Positions 16,637 to 24,963 of a DNA stretch of 42,493 bases are shown here, in pieces. This DNA is from Paractinoplanes durhamensis (GTDB taxonomy: Bacteria > Actinomycetota > Actinomycetes > Mycobacteriales > Micromonosporaceae). The notes under the pieces were generated by a model. That model did not search any database. It saw only the letters and a program-made list of their open reading frames with translations, and was not told the DNA's origin. The DNA lies in NCBI RefSeq assembly GCF_016862175.1, contig NZ_BOML01000096.1, forward strand, positions 1 to 42,493, in the 5' to 3' direction. A program made the translations under genes and the position numbers. Every line of letters begins with the position of its first letter. The first letter of the stretch is position 1.

Positions 16637-17230
16637 ATGCCGCACCAACTCGACGCCGTCGCCGCCAGTCCGTGGATCCTGGCCGTCGTTTTCGTCGTGG
16701 CCGGCCTGGACGCGCTGCTGCCGTTCATGCCGAGCGAGTCCACCGTGGTCGCCTGCGGGGTGGTCGCCGCCGGCACCGGCCGCCCGCATCTGGCGCTGCT
16801 GATCGCGGTGGCCGCGGCCGGCGCGTGGGTCGGCGACGCCGTGTCGTTCCGGATCGGCCGCCGCAGCACCGAATCGGTGGCCGCCCGGCTCACCCACCGC
16901 CGGGCCAAGGCCGTGCACGACTGGGTGCAGCGGTTGCTGACCAGCCGCGGCGGCCTCGTCGTGGTCTTCGCCCGTTACGTGCCCGGGGGCCGGTCCACCA
17001 CCGCTCTCGCGGCCGGCCTGGTCGGCTATCCGAGCGTGCGTTTCCACTGGTACACGGCGGCCGGGGTGGTGCTCTGGTCGATCCAGGCGGCGCTGATCGG
17101 CTACCTCGGCGGCGCGCTCTTCGCCGGGCATCCGGTCCTCGGCTTCCTGCTGGCCTGCGGGATGGCCCTGGCCGTCACCGGCATCGCGGTCCTGGTGCAG
17201 AGCACTGCAAACCGGGTGCCCGCACCTTGA
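16637..17230 (+). CDS. DedA-family membrane protein
   Basis: A 197-aa integral membrane protein with about five hydrophobic segments. The family signature is seen in FARYVPGGRSTTALAAGLVGYP, here split over residues about 110-135, with the F-x-R-x-x-P-G-x-R core, and in an early acidic PFMPSES segment. DedA proteins are linked to lipid-carrier (undecaprenyl phosphate) or phospholipid flipping and to membrane homeostasis. ATG at 16637 is chosen as the first start before the first membrane segment; no clear ribosome site is visible. It follows the three-hairpin region and lies just upstream of the PHO-box-like repeat of phoD. Confidence 0.85.
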   Translation: MPHQLDAVAASPWILAVVFVVAGLDALLPFMPSESTVVACGVVAAGTGRPHLALLIAVAAAGAWVGDAVSFRIGRRSTESVAARLTHRRAKAVHDWVQRLLTSRGGLVVVFARYVPGGRSTTALAAGLVGYPSVRFHWYTAAGVVLWSIQAALIGYLGGALFAGHPVLGFLLACGMALAVTGIAVLVQSTANRVPAP

Positions 17231-17231
17231 C

Positions 17232-17253
17232 GGTCATGTATGCGTCATGTGTG
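17232..17253 (+). promoter_or_regulatory. PHO-box-like direct repeat upstream of phoD
   Basis: Two adjoining 11-bp units, GGTCATGTATG and CGTCATGTGTG, match each other at 9 of 11 positions. Measured against the Streptomyces PhoP direct-repeat unit (G-G/T-TCA-YYY-R-G/C-G), they match at about 9 and 8 of 11 positions. They start right after the dedA-type stop codon and end 50 bp before the phoD start. The position and the phosphatase downstream support phosphate control; no phoP gene is in the window. Confidence 0.6.
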
Positions 17254-17303
17254 CTTTGCCGGTAGGTCGAGACCATGCCACGACCGGCCGGGAGGGTCCA
17301 CCC

Positions 17304-18845
17304 ATGCCCACCAGACGTCAACTCCTCGCCGGTGCCGCCGTCGCCGCCGGTGCCGCCGCGCTTCCGGCCACCGCCGCGTACGCCGCCCCCGCCGACCTGT
17401 TCCCGCTCGGCGTCGCCAGTGGCGACCCGCTGCCGACCGGCGTGATCCTCTGGACCCGCCTGGTCAAGGACGGCGCGGCGCTGCCGAACCGGCGCGTCGA
17501 CGTCGAGTGGCAGGTCGCCCACGACGAGCGGTTCCGCCGCGTGGTGCGCGCCGGCCGGGTCACCGCCCGCCCCGAGCTGGCCCATGCGGTGCATGTGGAC
17601 GTTCGCGGCCTCGAACCGGGCCGGCACTACTTCTACCGCTTCCGCGCGCTGGGCCGGATCAGCCCGACCGGCCGCACCAAGACCGCGGTCCACGACAACC
17701 TGCGCTTCGGCATCGTCAACTGCCAGGACTTCCAGAACGGCTACTGGCCGGCCTACTGGGGTCTCGCCGCCGAGGACCTCGACGTGGTGCTGCACCTCGG
17801 CGACTACATCTACGAGTACGACCCGAGCAGCCGGTTCGCCGACCGCAACCACACCACCCCGCAGACGCCCGGCCTCGACCAGCTCGTCACCCTCGACGAC
17901 TACCGGGCCCGGCACGCGCAGTACAAGACCGACCCGGCCCTGCAGGCCGCGCACGCCGCGTTCCCGTGGATCGTCACCTGGGACGACCACGAGACCGAGA
18001 ACAACTACGCGTCGCTGACCGACGAGATCGACGACACCGGCGCGAAGCTGTTCACCAAGGCGCAGTTCGCCAAGCAGCGCGCGGCCGCCTACCAGGCCTA
18101 CTACGAGCACATGCCGATCCGCGCCGACCTGCGCCCGGGAAGCGCCGACCTGCGCATCTTCCGCCGCTTCGACTTCGGCCGGCTGCTGCGGCTCAACGTG
18201 CTCGACACCCGGCAGTACCGCACCGACCAGCCCGGCGGCTTCCCCGGCGACTTCGGCCCGGCCGAGGCGGGCCTGGCCAACACGGCCGGCACGCTGACCG
18301 GCAACGACCAGGAGCGCTGGCTGCTGGCCGGCCTGGACCACTCGCCGGCCCGGTGGAACGTGATCGCCCAGCAGGTGATGATGAGCCCGATCAAGTTCCC
18401 CAACCCGACCGGCGGCGTCCCGCCGATCATCGCCAACCTCGACCAGTGGGACGGCTACGCCCCGCAGCGCACCCGCCTGCTCACTCACCTCGACGCGGCG
18501 CGGGTCGCCAACCCGGTGGTGCTGGCCGGCGACATCCACTCCACCTGGTTCAGTGAGCTGCTGCTCGGGGACCGGCCGGTCGCGGTGGAGTTCACTGCCA
18601 CCTCGGTCAGCTCGGACTTCCCGATCGCCTACGACGCCCCGCTCAAGGCGCTCAACCCGACCCTGAACCCGCACGTCCGCTACTTCGACGGCTCCCGCCG
18701 CGGCTATCTGCGCTGCGTGGTCAACACATCGGCGTGGCACACCGACGTCCGCACGGTCGCGACCATCGACGTCCGCGAGACGCCGGTGACCACCTCCGCC
18801 TCGTACGCGGTCGAAGCAGGCACCTCGAAGCTGGTGACCGGATAG
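17304..18845 (+). CDS. phoD: PhoD-type secreted alkaline phosphatase/phosphodiesterase
   Basis: A 513-aa exported enzyme. It begins with a Tat signal peptide: TRRQLLAG is the twin-arginine motif, then a hydrophobic Ala-rich stretch ending near AYAAP (about residue 30). The PhoD N-terminal domain (about 33-130; PLGVASGDPLPTGVILWTRL) is followed by the metallophosphatase domain with HLGDYIYEYD (about 164-173), WDDHE (226-230) and LAGDIHSTWF (about 407-416). The family cleaves phosphomonoesters and diesters, including teichoic acids, outside the cell with calcium and iron. GGAGGGT is a good ribosome site for the ATG at 17304. Regulation by phosphate limitation is inferred from the PHO-box-like repeat. 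Confidence 0.93.
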   Translation: MPTRRQLLAGAAVAAGAAALPATAAYAAPADLFPLGVASGDPLPTGVILWTRLVKDGAALPNRRVDVEWQVAHDERFRRVVRAGRVTARPELAHAVHVDVRGLEPGRHYFYRFRALGRISPTGRTKTAVHDNLRFGIVNCQDFQNGYWPAYWGLAAEDLDVVLHLGDYIYEYDPSSRFADRNHTTPQTPGLDQLVTLDDYRARHAQYKTDPALQAAHAAFPWIVTWDDHETENNYASLTDEIDDTGAKLFTKAQFAKQRAAAYQAYYEHMPIRADLRPGSADLRIFRRFDFGRLLRLNVLDTRQYRTDQPGGFPGDFGPAEAGLANTAGTLTGNDQERWLLAGLDHSPARWNVIAQQVMMSPIKFPNPTGGVPPIIANLDQWDGYAPQRTRLLTHLDAARVANPVVLAGDIHSTWFSELLLGDRPVAVEFTATSVSSDFPIAYDAPLKALNPTLNPHVRYFDGSRRGYLRCVVNTSAWHTDVRTVATIDVRETPVTTSASYAVEAGTSKLVTG

Positions 18846-18868
18846 CGCCGAATCGATAGGTTGGGGCC

Positions 18869-20023
18869 GTGCCCGAGATGACGGATGTCGCGATCATCGG
18901 GGCCGGCCCCGCCGGCCTCACCCTCGCCAACCTGTTGCAGCGCAACGGAATCAGCTGCGTGGTGCTGGAGGCCCGCGACCGCTCCTATGTGGAGGAGCGG
19001 CAGCGGGCCGGCATCCTCGACCATTACGGCAGCGAGATCTTCGCGGCGGCCGGCCTGGCCGAGGCGGTCATCGCCGGCGCGCCGCGCGAGCAGTTCCTGG
19101 AGCTGCGCTACGAGGGCGAGCCACACCTCTTCGACGGCCCCGCGCACGCCGGCGGCCGCTCCGGCGTGCTCGTCCCGCAGCAGTTGCTGGTCCGCCGCCT
19201 GCTGACCACATTCCTGGCCGGCGGCGGCGACCTGCGCTTCGCCACCCCCGTCGACAGGATCAACATCAAGGAAAACCGGATGGTGTACGCCGGGGGAGAG
19301 CTCACGGCGTCGTACATAGCGGGTTGTGACGGTTTCCATGGGGTGAGCCGCCGCAGCATCCCGGCGGCGGCGCTCACCACCTACTCCTTCGACCACGGCA
19401 TCGGGTGGTACACGGTGCTGGCCGACGCCCCACCGCCGCGGCACGCCCTGATGGGCATCAGCGAGCACGGCTTCGCCGCCCAGTTCGGCCGAGGCCCGAA
19501 GGCAAGCCGCTTCTACCTGCAGTACGATCTCGGCGCCGGCGACCCCCGCGAGTGGCCCGACGACCACACCTGGGACCAGTTGCGCCTGCGCCTCGGCGAC
19601 CCGGCCCTGCCGACCGGCCCGATCACCGACCGCGAGATCGTCGAGATGCGCAGCTTCGTGACGGAACCGATGGCGTACGCCAACCTGTTCCTGGCCGGCG
19701 ACGCCGCCCACATCATCACCCCGATGGGCGCCAAGGGCATGAACCTGGCCCTGGCCGACGCAGGCGTCCTGGCCACGGCGCTGACCGCCGCCCTGCACGA
19801 CGGCGACGACGCCGCCCTGCGCTCCTATTCGGACACCTGCCTGCGCCGCACCTGGGACTACCAGGAATTCTCGCGCTGGTTCACCGAGATGGTCCACGAC
19901 GCCGCGGCGGCGGAGGACCCGTTCCGCCGCCGCCTGGCCAAGGCCCGCTTCGACCGCCTGTGGACCAACCCGAAGGCGGCCGACTGGTTCGCCGACATGA
20001 TGGCCGGCACCGCCCTGATCTAG
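18869..20023 (+). CDS. pobA: 4-hydroxybenzoate 3-monooxygenase
   Basis: A 384-aa FAD-dependent group A hydroxylase that converts 4-hydroxybenzoate to protocatechuate with NAD(P)H and oxygen. Features: the FAD motif VAIIGAGPAGLTLAN at about residues 7-21, EERQRAGILDHYG, the CDGFHGVSRR segment, and the second FAD motif LFLAGDAAHIITPMGAKGMN with the PobA-type C-terminus (WDYQEFSRWFTEM). Its length is close to Pseudomonas PobA. GTG at 18869 has a -10-like TAGGTT ending six bases upstream and fits a leaderless mRNA; ATG at 18878 is an alternative. No protocatechuate-cleavage genes are in the window, so the next step must be encoded elsewhere. Confidence 0.92.
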   Translation: MPEMTDVAIIGAGPAGLTLANLLQRNGISCVVLEARDRSYVEERQRAGILDHYGSEIFAAAGLAEAVIAGAPREQFLELRYEGEPHLFDGPAHAGGRSGVLVPQQLLVRRLLTTFLAGGGDLRFATPVDRINIKENRMVYAGGELTASYIAGCDGFHGVSRRSIPAAALTTYSFDHGIGWYTVLADAPPPRHALMGISEHGFAAQFGRGPKASRFYLQYDLGAGDPREWPDDHTWDQLRLRLGDPALPTGPITDREIVEMRSFVTEPMAYANLFLAGDAAHIITPMGAKGMNLALADAGVLATALTAALHDGDDAALRSYSDTCLRRTWDYQEFSRWFTEMVHDAAAAEDPFRRRLAKARFDRLWTNPKAADWFADMMAGTALI

Positions 20024-20026
20024 GAC

Positions 20027-20323
20027 CTAGCCGCCGGCCATCGCGCCGACCACCAGGAACGGCTCCTCGCCGGACGCGACCCGGTCGGGGAGCGGGGTGT
20101 CCGGCGGGTCGTTGGAGAGGTCCTCCTCGCAGGCGAAGAAGCGGACCAGCGGGCGGCGCTTCGCGGTGCCGCGGTCGCGCATCGTGCCCGTCAGCATCGG
20201 GTATCGCTGCTCGACCGCGTCCAGGACCGCGCGCTGGGTGACCGGGGTGGCGACGTCCACCTCGACCTCGCCGGTCACCCTGGCCAGGTTGCGCAGGTGC
20301 GGCGGCAGGATCACCCGGATCAC
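20027..20323 (-). CDS. MoaD/ThiS-like ubiquitin-fold protein
   Basis: A 98-aa beta-grasp protein. It starts RVILPPHLRNLA, has a VTGEVEVDVATPVTQRAVLDAVEQRYP stretch (split here over residues 17-43), and ends in GAMAGG. A terminal Gly-Gly is the feature by which MoaD, ThiS and relatives are activated as acyl-adenylates and thiocarboxylates. No E1-like activating enzyme, molybdopterin or thiamine gene is adjacent. The GTG start overlaps the stop of the Asp-box propeller gene as GTGA, so the pair is translationally coupled. It ends 3 bp from convergent pobA. Sulfur carrier, protein modifier or simple binding partner of the propeller are all possible. Confidence 0.82.
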   Translation of the reverse strand: MIRVILPPHLRNLARVTGEVEVDVATPVTQRAVLDAVEQRYPMLTGTMRDRGTAKRRPLVRFFACEEDLSNDPPDTPLPDRVASGEEPFLVVGAMAGG

Positions 20324-21435
20324 GGCAGCACCTGCACTTCCACCGACAGGACGGCGGGTAGGTCGCGGACGATCGGCTGCCACGAGTCGCCGCCGTCGGG
20401 GGAGCCGTAGACCTGGCCTCCGGTCGTACCGAAATAAATCCCGCAGTCGTCGAGGGTGTCCACCGCCATCGCGTCGCGCAGCACGTTGACGTAGCAGTTC
20501 TCCTGCGGGAGGCCGTTGGTCAGCGGCTCCCACTCGCCGCCGCCGGTGATGCTGCGGTAGACACGCAGCTTCGCGTCCGGCACGTAGTGCTCGGAGTCGC
20601 TGGTGATCGGAACGACGTAGACGGTCTCCGGCTCGTGGGCGTGCACCGCGATCGGGAAGCCGAAGTCGGTCGGCAGATCGCCGCTGATCTCCCGCCAGTT
20701 GCCGCCGGCGTCGTCGGTGCGCAGCACGTCCCAGTGCTTCTGCATGAACAGCACGTCCGGCCGGGACGGGTGCATGGCCAGGCGGTGCACGCAGTGCCCG
20801 ACCTCGGCGTCCTCGTCGGGGATGCCCTGCGAGCGCAGGCCCCGGTTGATCGGCTGCCAGGTCTTGCCGCCGTCGTCGGTGCGGAAGGCGCCGGCCGCCG
20901 AGATGGCCACGAAGATCCGGTCCGGGTCTACCGGGTCGAGCAGGATGGTGTGCAGGCACATGCCGCCCGCGCCGGGCTGCCAGGCGGGGCCGGTCGGGTG
21001 GTTGCGCAGCGCGGTCAGCTCGGCCCAGCTGTCGCCGCCGTCGGTGGAGCGGTAGAGCGCCGCGTCCTCGCCCCCGGCATACACCGTGTCGGGGTCGGTG
21101 CGGGACGGCTCGAGGTGCCAGATCCGCTTGAACTCCCACGGGCGCGGGGTCCCGTCGTACCAGAGGTGGTCGCCCACCTCGCCGGTGTACGCGAAGTCGT
21201 TGCCCACCGGGTTCCACGACTCGCCGCCGTCGTCGGAGCGCTGGATCACCTGCCCGAACCAGGCGGACGACTGGGATGCCCACAGCCGGTCGGGGTCGGC
21301 CGGCGAACCGGCGACGTGGTAGATCTCCCACCCGCCGAAGTGCGGGCCGCTCACTTTCCAATCCTTGCGCGTTGCGTCGGCGGTCAGCGTGAACGCGCCC
21401 TTGCGTGTGCCTACCAGGAGCCGGACGTCAGTCAT
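20320..21435 (-). CDS. Asp-box/sialidase-like beta-propeller protein
   Basis: A 371-aa protein made of Asp-box repeats: SDDGGESW, STDGGDSW, TDDGGKTW, TDDAGGNW, SITGGGEW and SPDGGDSW, six copies regularly spaced as in a six-bladed sialidase or YCF48-like propeller. It starts VRLLVGTRKGAF and has no signal peptide, so it is probably cytoplasmic. The catalytic arginines of true sialidases could not be identified, so enzymatic activity is doubtful. An ATG at 21444 is a possible alternative start; the GGAGG before 21435 is only two bases away, so the choice is open. It is coupled to the MoaD-like gene by a 4-nt overlap and lies about 30 bp after the histidine kinase. Confidence 0.82.
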   Translation of the reverse strand: MTDVRLLVGTRKGAFTLTADATRKDWKVSGPHFGGWEIYHVAGSPADPDRLWASQSSAWFGQVIQRSDDGGESWNPVGNDFAYTGEVGDHLWYDGTPRPWEFKRIWHLEPSRTDPDTVYAGGEDAALYRSTDGGDSWAELTALRNHPTGPAWQPGAGGMCLHTILLDPVDPDRIFVAISAAGAFRTDDGGKTWQPINRGLRSQGIPDEDAEVGHCVHRLAMHPSRPDVLFMQKHWDVLRTDDAGGNWREISGDLPTDFGFPIAVHAHEPETVYVVPITSDSEHYVPDAKLRVYRSITGGGEWEPLTNGLPQENCYVNVLRDAMAVDTLDDCGIYFGTTGGQVYGSPDGGDSWQPIVRDLPAVLSVEVQVLP

Positions 21436-21469
21436 GGCCTCCATAGTGCCCCGGACCGGACCGGACGGG

Positions 21470-22672
21470 TCAGTCGGACGTCGCGGCCGGGAGAAGAATC
21501 TTCGCGCGGGTGCCGCGGCCCGCGCCGGCCGAGTCGAGGGCCAGCCGGCCGCCGTGCGCGTTGACGATCCGCCAGGCGATCGACAGGCCCAGGCCCATGC
21601 CGGGGACGGCCTGCTCCTGGGCGTGCCGGCCGCGGTAGAAGCGTTCGAAGACGTACGGGAGCTCCTCGGCCGGGATGCCGGCGCCCTGGTCGAACACCTC
21701 GATCTTGGCTCCGGCGATCTTGACGCTGACCTCGTTGCCGCCGGCCGAGAAGGTCACGGCGTTGCGGACCACGTGTTCGAGCGCCTGGCTGAGGGCGGCG
21801 GCTTCGCCGACGACGTACGCCGGAAATTCCTCGCCGGTGAGGGTGACCCGGACGCCGCGCTCGGCCGCCAGGGGTTCGCAGGTGTCGACGGCGGAGCGGG
21901 CCGCGGCGGCGAGATCGACCAGGCCGTCGGCCCGGGCCGGCGAGTTGTCCGGGCGGGCGCCGGCCAGCAGGTGGTCGACCATCCGGACCAGTCGGTCGCC
22001 GTTGCGCCGGATCGGCTCCAGCATCCGCCGGTAGGGGGCCAGGTCCTCCTCCTCGGCGAGCATCTCCAGGTAGCCCTGCATGGTGGTGACCGGGGTGCGC
22101 AGCTCGTGCGACACGGTCGAGACCAGGTCCTGCTCGCGGCGGATCAGCCGGGCCAGCTCGGCGTCGAGCACGGCGAGGCGGTTCTGCTCGCGGATCGCCT
22201 CGAGGTGGCCGGTGGCCTGCGCGGACAGGTCACCGAGCAGGGACAGCTGGTGCTCCCCGAGGTGGCGCGGCTCCCGGTCCAGGACGCAGACGCTGCCGAG
22301 GACGTACCCGTCCGAGTTGACCAGCGGCACCCCGGCGTAGAACCGGATGTACGGCGCACCGGTGACGTTGGAGTAGTCCTGGAACCGCGGGTCGAGCCGG
22401 GCGTCCGGGACGATCAGCGGGCGCGGGTCGTCGATCATCCACGCGCACAGCGAGATGGCCCGGGGAGCCTGGTTGGCGTCCATGCCGGTGTGCCCGGCGA
22501 ACCACTGCCGGTTGCGGTCCACCAGGGTCACGGTCGACATCGGCGTGTCGAAGATCCGGGTGGCGAGCCGGGTGAGGTCGTCCAGCACGATGGGGCGGAC
22601 CGCGTCCAGCAGGCCGTACTGGTACAGCGCCGCCAGTCGGTCGTGCTCTGCCGCTGAGCTCAACGTCGCCAT
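21470..22672 (-). CDS. Soluble GAF-domain sensor histidine kinase
   Basis: A 400-aa cytoplasmic kinase without membrane segments. An N-terminal GAF domain (about 20-165; TPMSTVTLVDRNRQWFAGHTG, ISLCAWMI and GSVCVLDREPR are typical) is followed by a short coiled coil, the HisKA domain with the phospho-accepting His189 in STVSHELRTPVTTM, and a HATPase domain with the N-box EHVVRNAVTFS, G1 FDQGAGIP, F-box FERFYRG and G2 GMGLGLSIA. GAF domains of this type bind small ligands or sense redox state. No response regulator is adjacent, so it is an orphan. An in-frame ATG at 22735 would add 21 residues. The propeller and MoaD-like genes follow closely on the same strand. Confidence 0.9.
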   Translation of the reverse strand: MATLSSAAEHDRLAALYQYGLLDAVRPIVLDDLTRLATRIFDTPMSTVTLVDRNRQWFAGHTGMDANQAPRAISLCAWMIDDPRPLIVPDARLDPRFQDYSNVTGAPYIRFYAGVPLVNSDGYVLGSVCVLDREPRHLGEHQLSLLGDLSAQATGHLEAIREQNRLAVLDAELARLIRREQDLVSTVSHELRTPVTTMQGYLEMLAEEEDLAPYRRMLEPIRRNGDRLVRMVDHLLAGARPDNSPARADGLVDLAAAARSAVDTCEPLAAERGVRVTLTGEEFPAYVVGEAAALSQALEHVVRNAVTFSAGGNEVSVKIAGAKIEVFDQGAGIPAEELPYVFERFYRGRHAQEQAVPGMGLGLSIAWRIVNAHGGRLALDSAGAGRGTRAKILLPAATSD

Positions 22673-22759
22673 CCTGTCCGTCGGGTGATGTGTCGTACGT
22701 CGGCAAAACGGGGCGTCACCTGAGGGATTCGCCATCGGCAGGCCGTAAGGTCCCGTCCT

Positions 22760-23407
22760 ATGGCGCGCATCATGCTCATCTCCGGTAACACCCGGGCCGA
22801 CTCCCTGCACTCGGCGGCGCTGCGCACCGCGGCCCGGTTCGCGCCGCGGGAGATCAGCGCCGCCCTCTACGACGGGTTGCGTGATCTGCCGGCGTTCGTC
22901 CCGGGCGAATACTCCCCGCCCGACCCGGTGGCCTTCCTCCGCCTCCAGGTCGCGGCCGCCGACGCGGTGGTCTTCAGTACCCCGGAATTCGCCGGTGCCA
23001 TCCCCGGCAGCCTCAAAAATTTGCTGGATTGGCTGGTGGACGGGGGTGACCTGGCCGGCAAGCCGGTCGCCTGGCTGTCGGTGGCCACCCCCGGTCAGGA
23101 CGAGGGGGCCCGCGAGCAGCTGGAGACGGTGCTCGCGCACGCGCACGCGAACATGCTGCACCCGGCCTGCCTGCGGATCCCGCTGAATCCGTCCGCGGTG
23201 AACGAGCAGGAGGGTACGATCGTCGACCCCCAGCTGCACCAGGCCCTGCAGGACATGTTGCAGGTGCTGGCCCGGGCCCTGGCCGCGCCGCGACCGAAGC
23301 CGCAGCCCTCCTGGCAGGCCGTCTCCAGCATGTTCCCGGTGGTGCAGCGCAACGACGCGACCCCGTTCAAGTCGTGGCGCGCCGAAATCTGGCGGCCCAA
23401 CGACTAA
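22760..23407 (+). CDS. NADPH-dependent FMN reductase family protein
   Basis: A 215-aa flavodoxin-like protein. SGNTRADSLHSAAL (about residues 8-21) is the phosphate loop that holds FMN, and FSTPEFAGAIPGSLKNLLDWL (split at 73-93) matches the TPEYNGSIPGALKNAIDW signature of the chromate/quinone/azo-reductase group. It should reduce FMN-bound substrates with NAD(P)H in the cytosol. The C-terminal 50 residues (Pro-rich KPQPSW onward) extend past the usual 180-190 aa. TAAGGT at 22746-22751 lies eight bases before the ATG and fits a leaderless transcript. It is divergent from the histidine kinase, separated by 87 bp. Confidence 0.87.
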   Translation: MARIMLISGNTRADSLHSAALRTAARFAPREISAALYDGLRDLPAFVPGEYSPPDPVAFLRLQVAAADAVVFSTPEFAGAIPGSLKNLLDWLVDGGDLAGKPVAWLSVATPGQDEGAREQLETVLAHAHANMLHPACLRIPLNPSAVNEQEGTIVDPQLHQALQDMLQVLARALAAPRPKPQPSWQAVSSMFPVVQRNDATPFKSWRAEIWRPND

Positions 23408-23418
23408 AAGCCTTTCGA

Positions 23419-23461
23419 ATCCGGGGCTACCTGCCGATATGTCCTACGGCAGGTCCCGGAT
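23419..23461 (+). terminator. Bulged 15-bp hairpin between the FMN reductase and pilin genes
   Basis: An inner 8-bp perfect stem (ACCTGCCG and complement, 10-base loop) continues, after a 3-base bulge on one side, into a 7-bp outer stem (ATCCGGG with CCCGGAT). It starts 11 bases after the reductase stop and ends just before the pilin ribosome site GGAGAAG (23471-23477). It is either the reductase terminator or a leader structure of the pilin operon. Confidence 0.75.
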
Positions 23462-23481
23462 CACTCGAGAGGAGAAGTGTC

Positions 23482-24963
23482 GTGCCCGTCCGAAAGACCG
23501 GGGACGACGGCTTCACCCTGATCGAGGTCCTGGTCTCCATCGCCATCGTGTGCATGGTGATGCTGTCGCTGACGTCGTTCTTCGTGGTGACGTTGCGGGT
23601 CAACCAGCAGCAGGGCAACCGGCAGATCGCGGTCCAGACCGCCGAGGACGCGATGGAACGCGCCCGGGCCCTGCAGGTGAGCTCGATGCTGACCGGCCGG
23701 GACCTGCAGAGCTCGCAGGACCAGCGGACCAACGCGATCACCAAGCCGGCGGCCGCGATCGACCGGGCCACCTTCACCAGTTCCCGCTACGTGCCGGGGA
23801 TCAGCAACGTGCTCTACGGCAACGGCGCCTGGAGCGCCCTGGTGGTGCCCTACGACACCGCCGCCAAGGCCGCGGCCGGTGCCGGCGCGGTGCTGCCGAC
23901 CAGCCCGCTCACCAACACCATCAACGGCGTCGTCTACCAGCAGTACTGGTTCTTCGAGGTCTGCTACCGGGTGTCGGACACCGCCGACACCTCCGGCAAG
24001 GACGCGGCCTGCACCAGCCTCACCGGCACCCCCGGCAGCACGGACATCCCGATGTACCGGGTGATCGTCGCGGTGACCTGGCCGGACAAGCTCTGTGAAC
24101 TGGCCATCTGCTCCTACATCAGCTATTCGCTGATCGGCCAGAAGACCGAGGAGCCGGTCTTCAACACGTCGATCCCGCAGATCGCCCCGCCCGGCGACCT
24201 GCAGAACGACGTCGGCCTGGTGATGAGCTACACGTTCAAGGCCACCGGCGGGACCGACCCGCTCAAGTGGTCGATCACCGGGCTGCCGAACGGCCTGACC
24301 ATGGTGGCCACCACCGGCGTGGTGACCGGCACGCCGAACCCGGCCGGCACCTACTCGACGACGGTGACCGTGGTCGACGCGATCGGCAACAAGGACATCG
24401 CGTCGTTCACCTGGACCATCAACAAGGCGCCCTCGCTCACCAAACCCGGCACCATCACCAGCCCCGGCGGGGTCGCGGTGAACCAGGCATTCACGGTCAC
24501 CGGCGGCAGCACGCCGTTCACCTGGACGGCCACCGGCACGTGGGGCACCACCGGCCTGCCGACCGGTTTGACCATGGACCCGGAGACCGGCGTGGTGACC
24601 GGCACGCCGACCAGGACCGGCAGCAACCCGGTGGTGCTGACCATCACCGACAAGTACGGCCTGGCCTCGTCGCAGACCTTCACCTGGACGGTGCCGCCGC
24701 TGACCGTCAGCACGTCGACGGCCAAGAATTTCAAGATGGGTACGGCGATCACGCCGGTCCAGATCATCGCGAGCGGCGGCATCACGCCCTACGTGTCGTA
24801 CGCCGCGGCCAATCTGCCGGCCGGCCTGACCGTGGACACCGCGACCGGCATCATCTCCGGCACGCCGACGGCGGTTGCGGGGGCCAGCACCGTGACGTTC
24901 ACGGTGACCGACACGGCCGGCACCACCGCCACCACGACCGCTGCCTGGCTGGTGACGCCGTGA
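23482..24963 (+). CDS. Prepilin-like protein with three putative-Ig modules
   Basis: A 493-aa type IV pilin/pseudopilin-like protein. A short positive leader ends at Gly10, followed by FTLIEVLVSIAI: this is the prepilin peptidase site, with Glu at +5 and a hydrophobic helix (about 11-38). A globular region with cysteines follows (about 40-225), then three He_PIG-type putative-Ig modules near residues 230-310, 320-405 and 410-493, each with LPxGLT followed by a TGxxxGTP turn. Such modules are often found in surface-binding proteins. GTG at 23482 has GGAGAAG upstream. It overlaps the next gene by GTGA, so the three pilin-like genes form an operon. No assembly ATPase, platform protein or prepilin peptidase is in the window. 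Confidence 0.87.
   Translation: MPVRKTGDDGFTLIEVLVSIAIVCMVMLSLTSFFVVTLRVNQQQGNRQIAVQTAEDAMERARALQVSSMLTGRDLQSSQDQRTNAITKPAAAIDRATFTSSRYVPGISNVLYGNGAWSALVVPYDTAAKAAAGAGAVLPTSPLTNTINGVVYQQYWFFEVCYRVSDTADTSGKDAACTSLTGTPGSTDIPMYRVIVAVTWPDKLCELAICSYISYSLIGQKTEEPVFNTSIPQIAPPGDLQNDVGLVMSYTFKATGGTDPLKWSITGLPNGLTMVATTGVVTGTPNPAGTYSTTVTVVDAIGNKDIASFTWTINKAPSLTKPGTITSPGGVAVNQAFTVTGGSTPFTWTATGTWGTTGLPTGLTMDPETGVVTGTPTRTGSNPVVLTITDKYGLASSQTFTWTVPPLTVSTSTAKNFKMGTAITPVQIIASGGITPYVSYAAANLPAGLTVDTATGIISGTPTAVAGASTVTFTVTDTAGTTATTTAAWLVTP

Noticed and set aside
20320..21435. Active sialidase
   Set aside because: Asp-boxes are present, but the catalytic arginine triad and a signal peptide were not identified.
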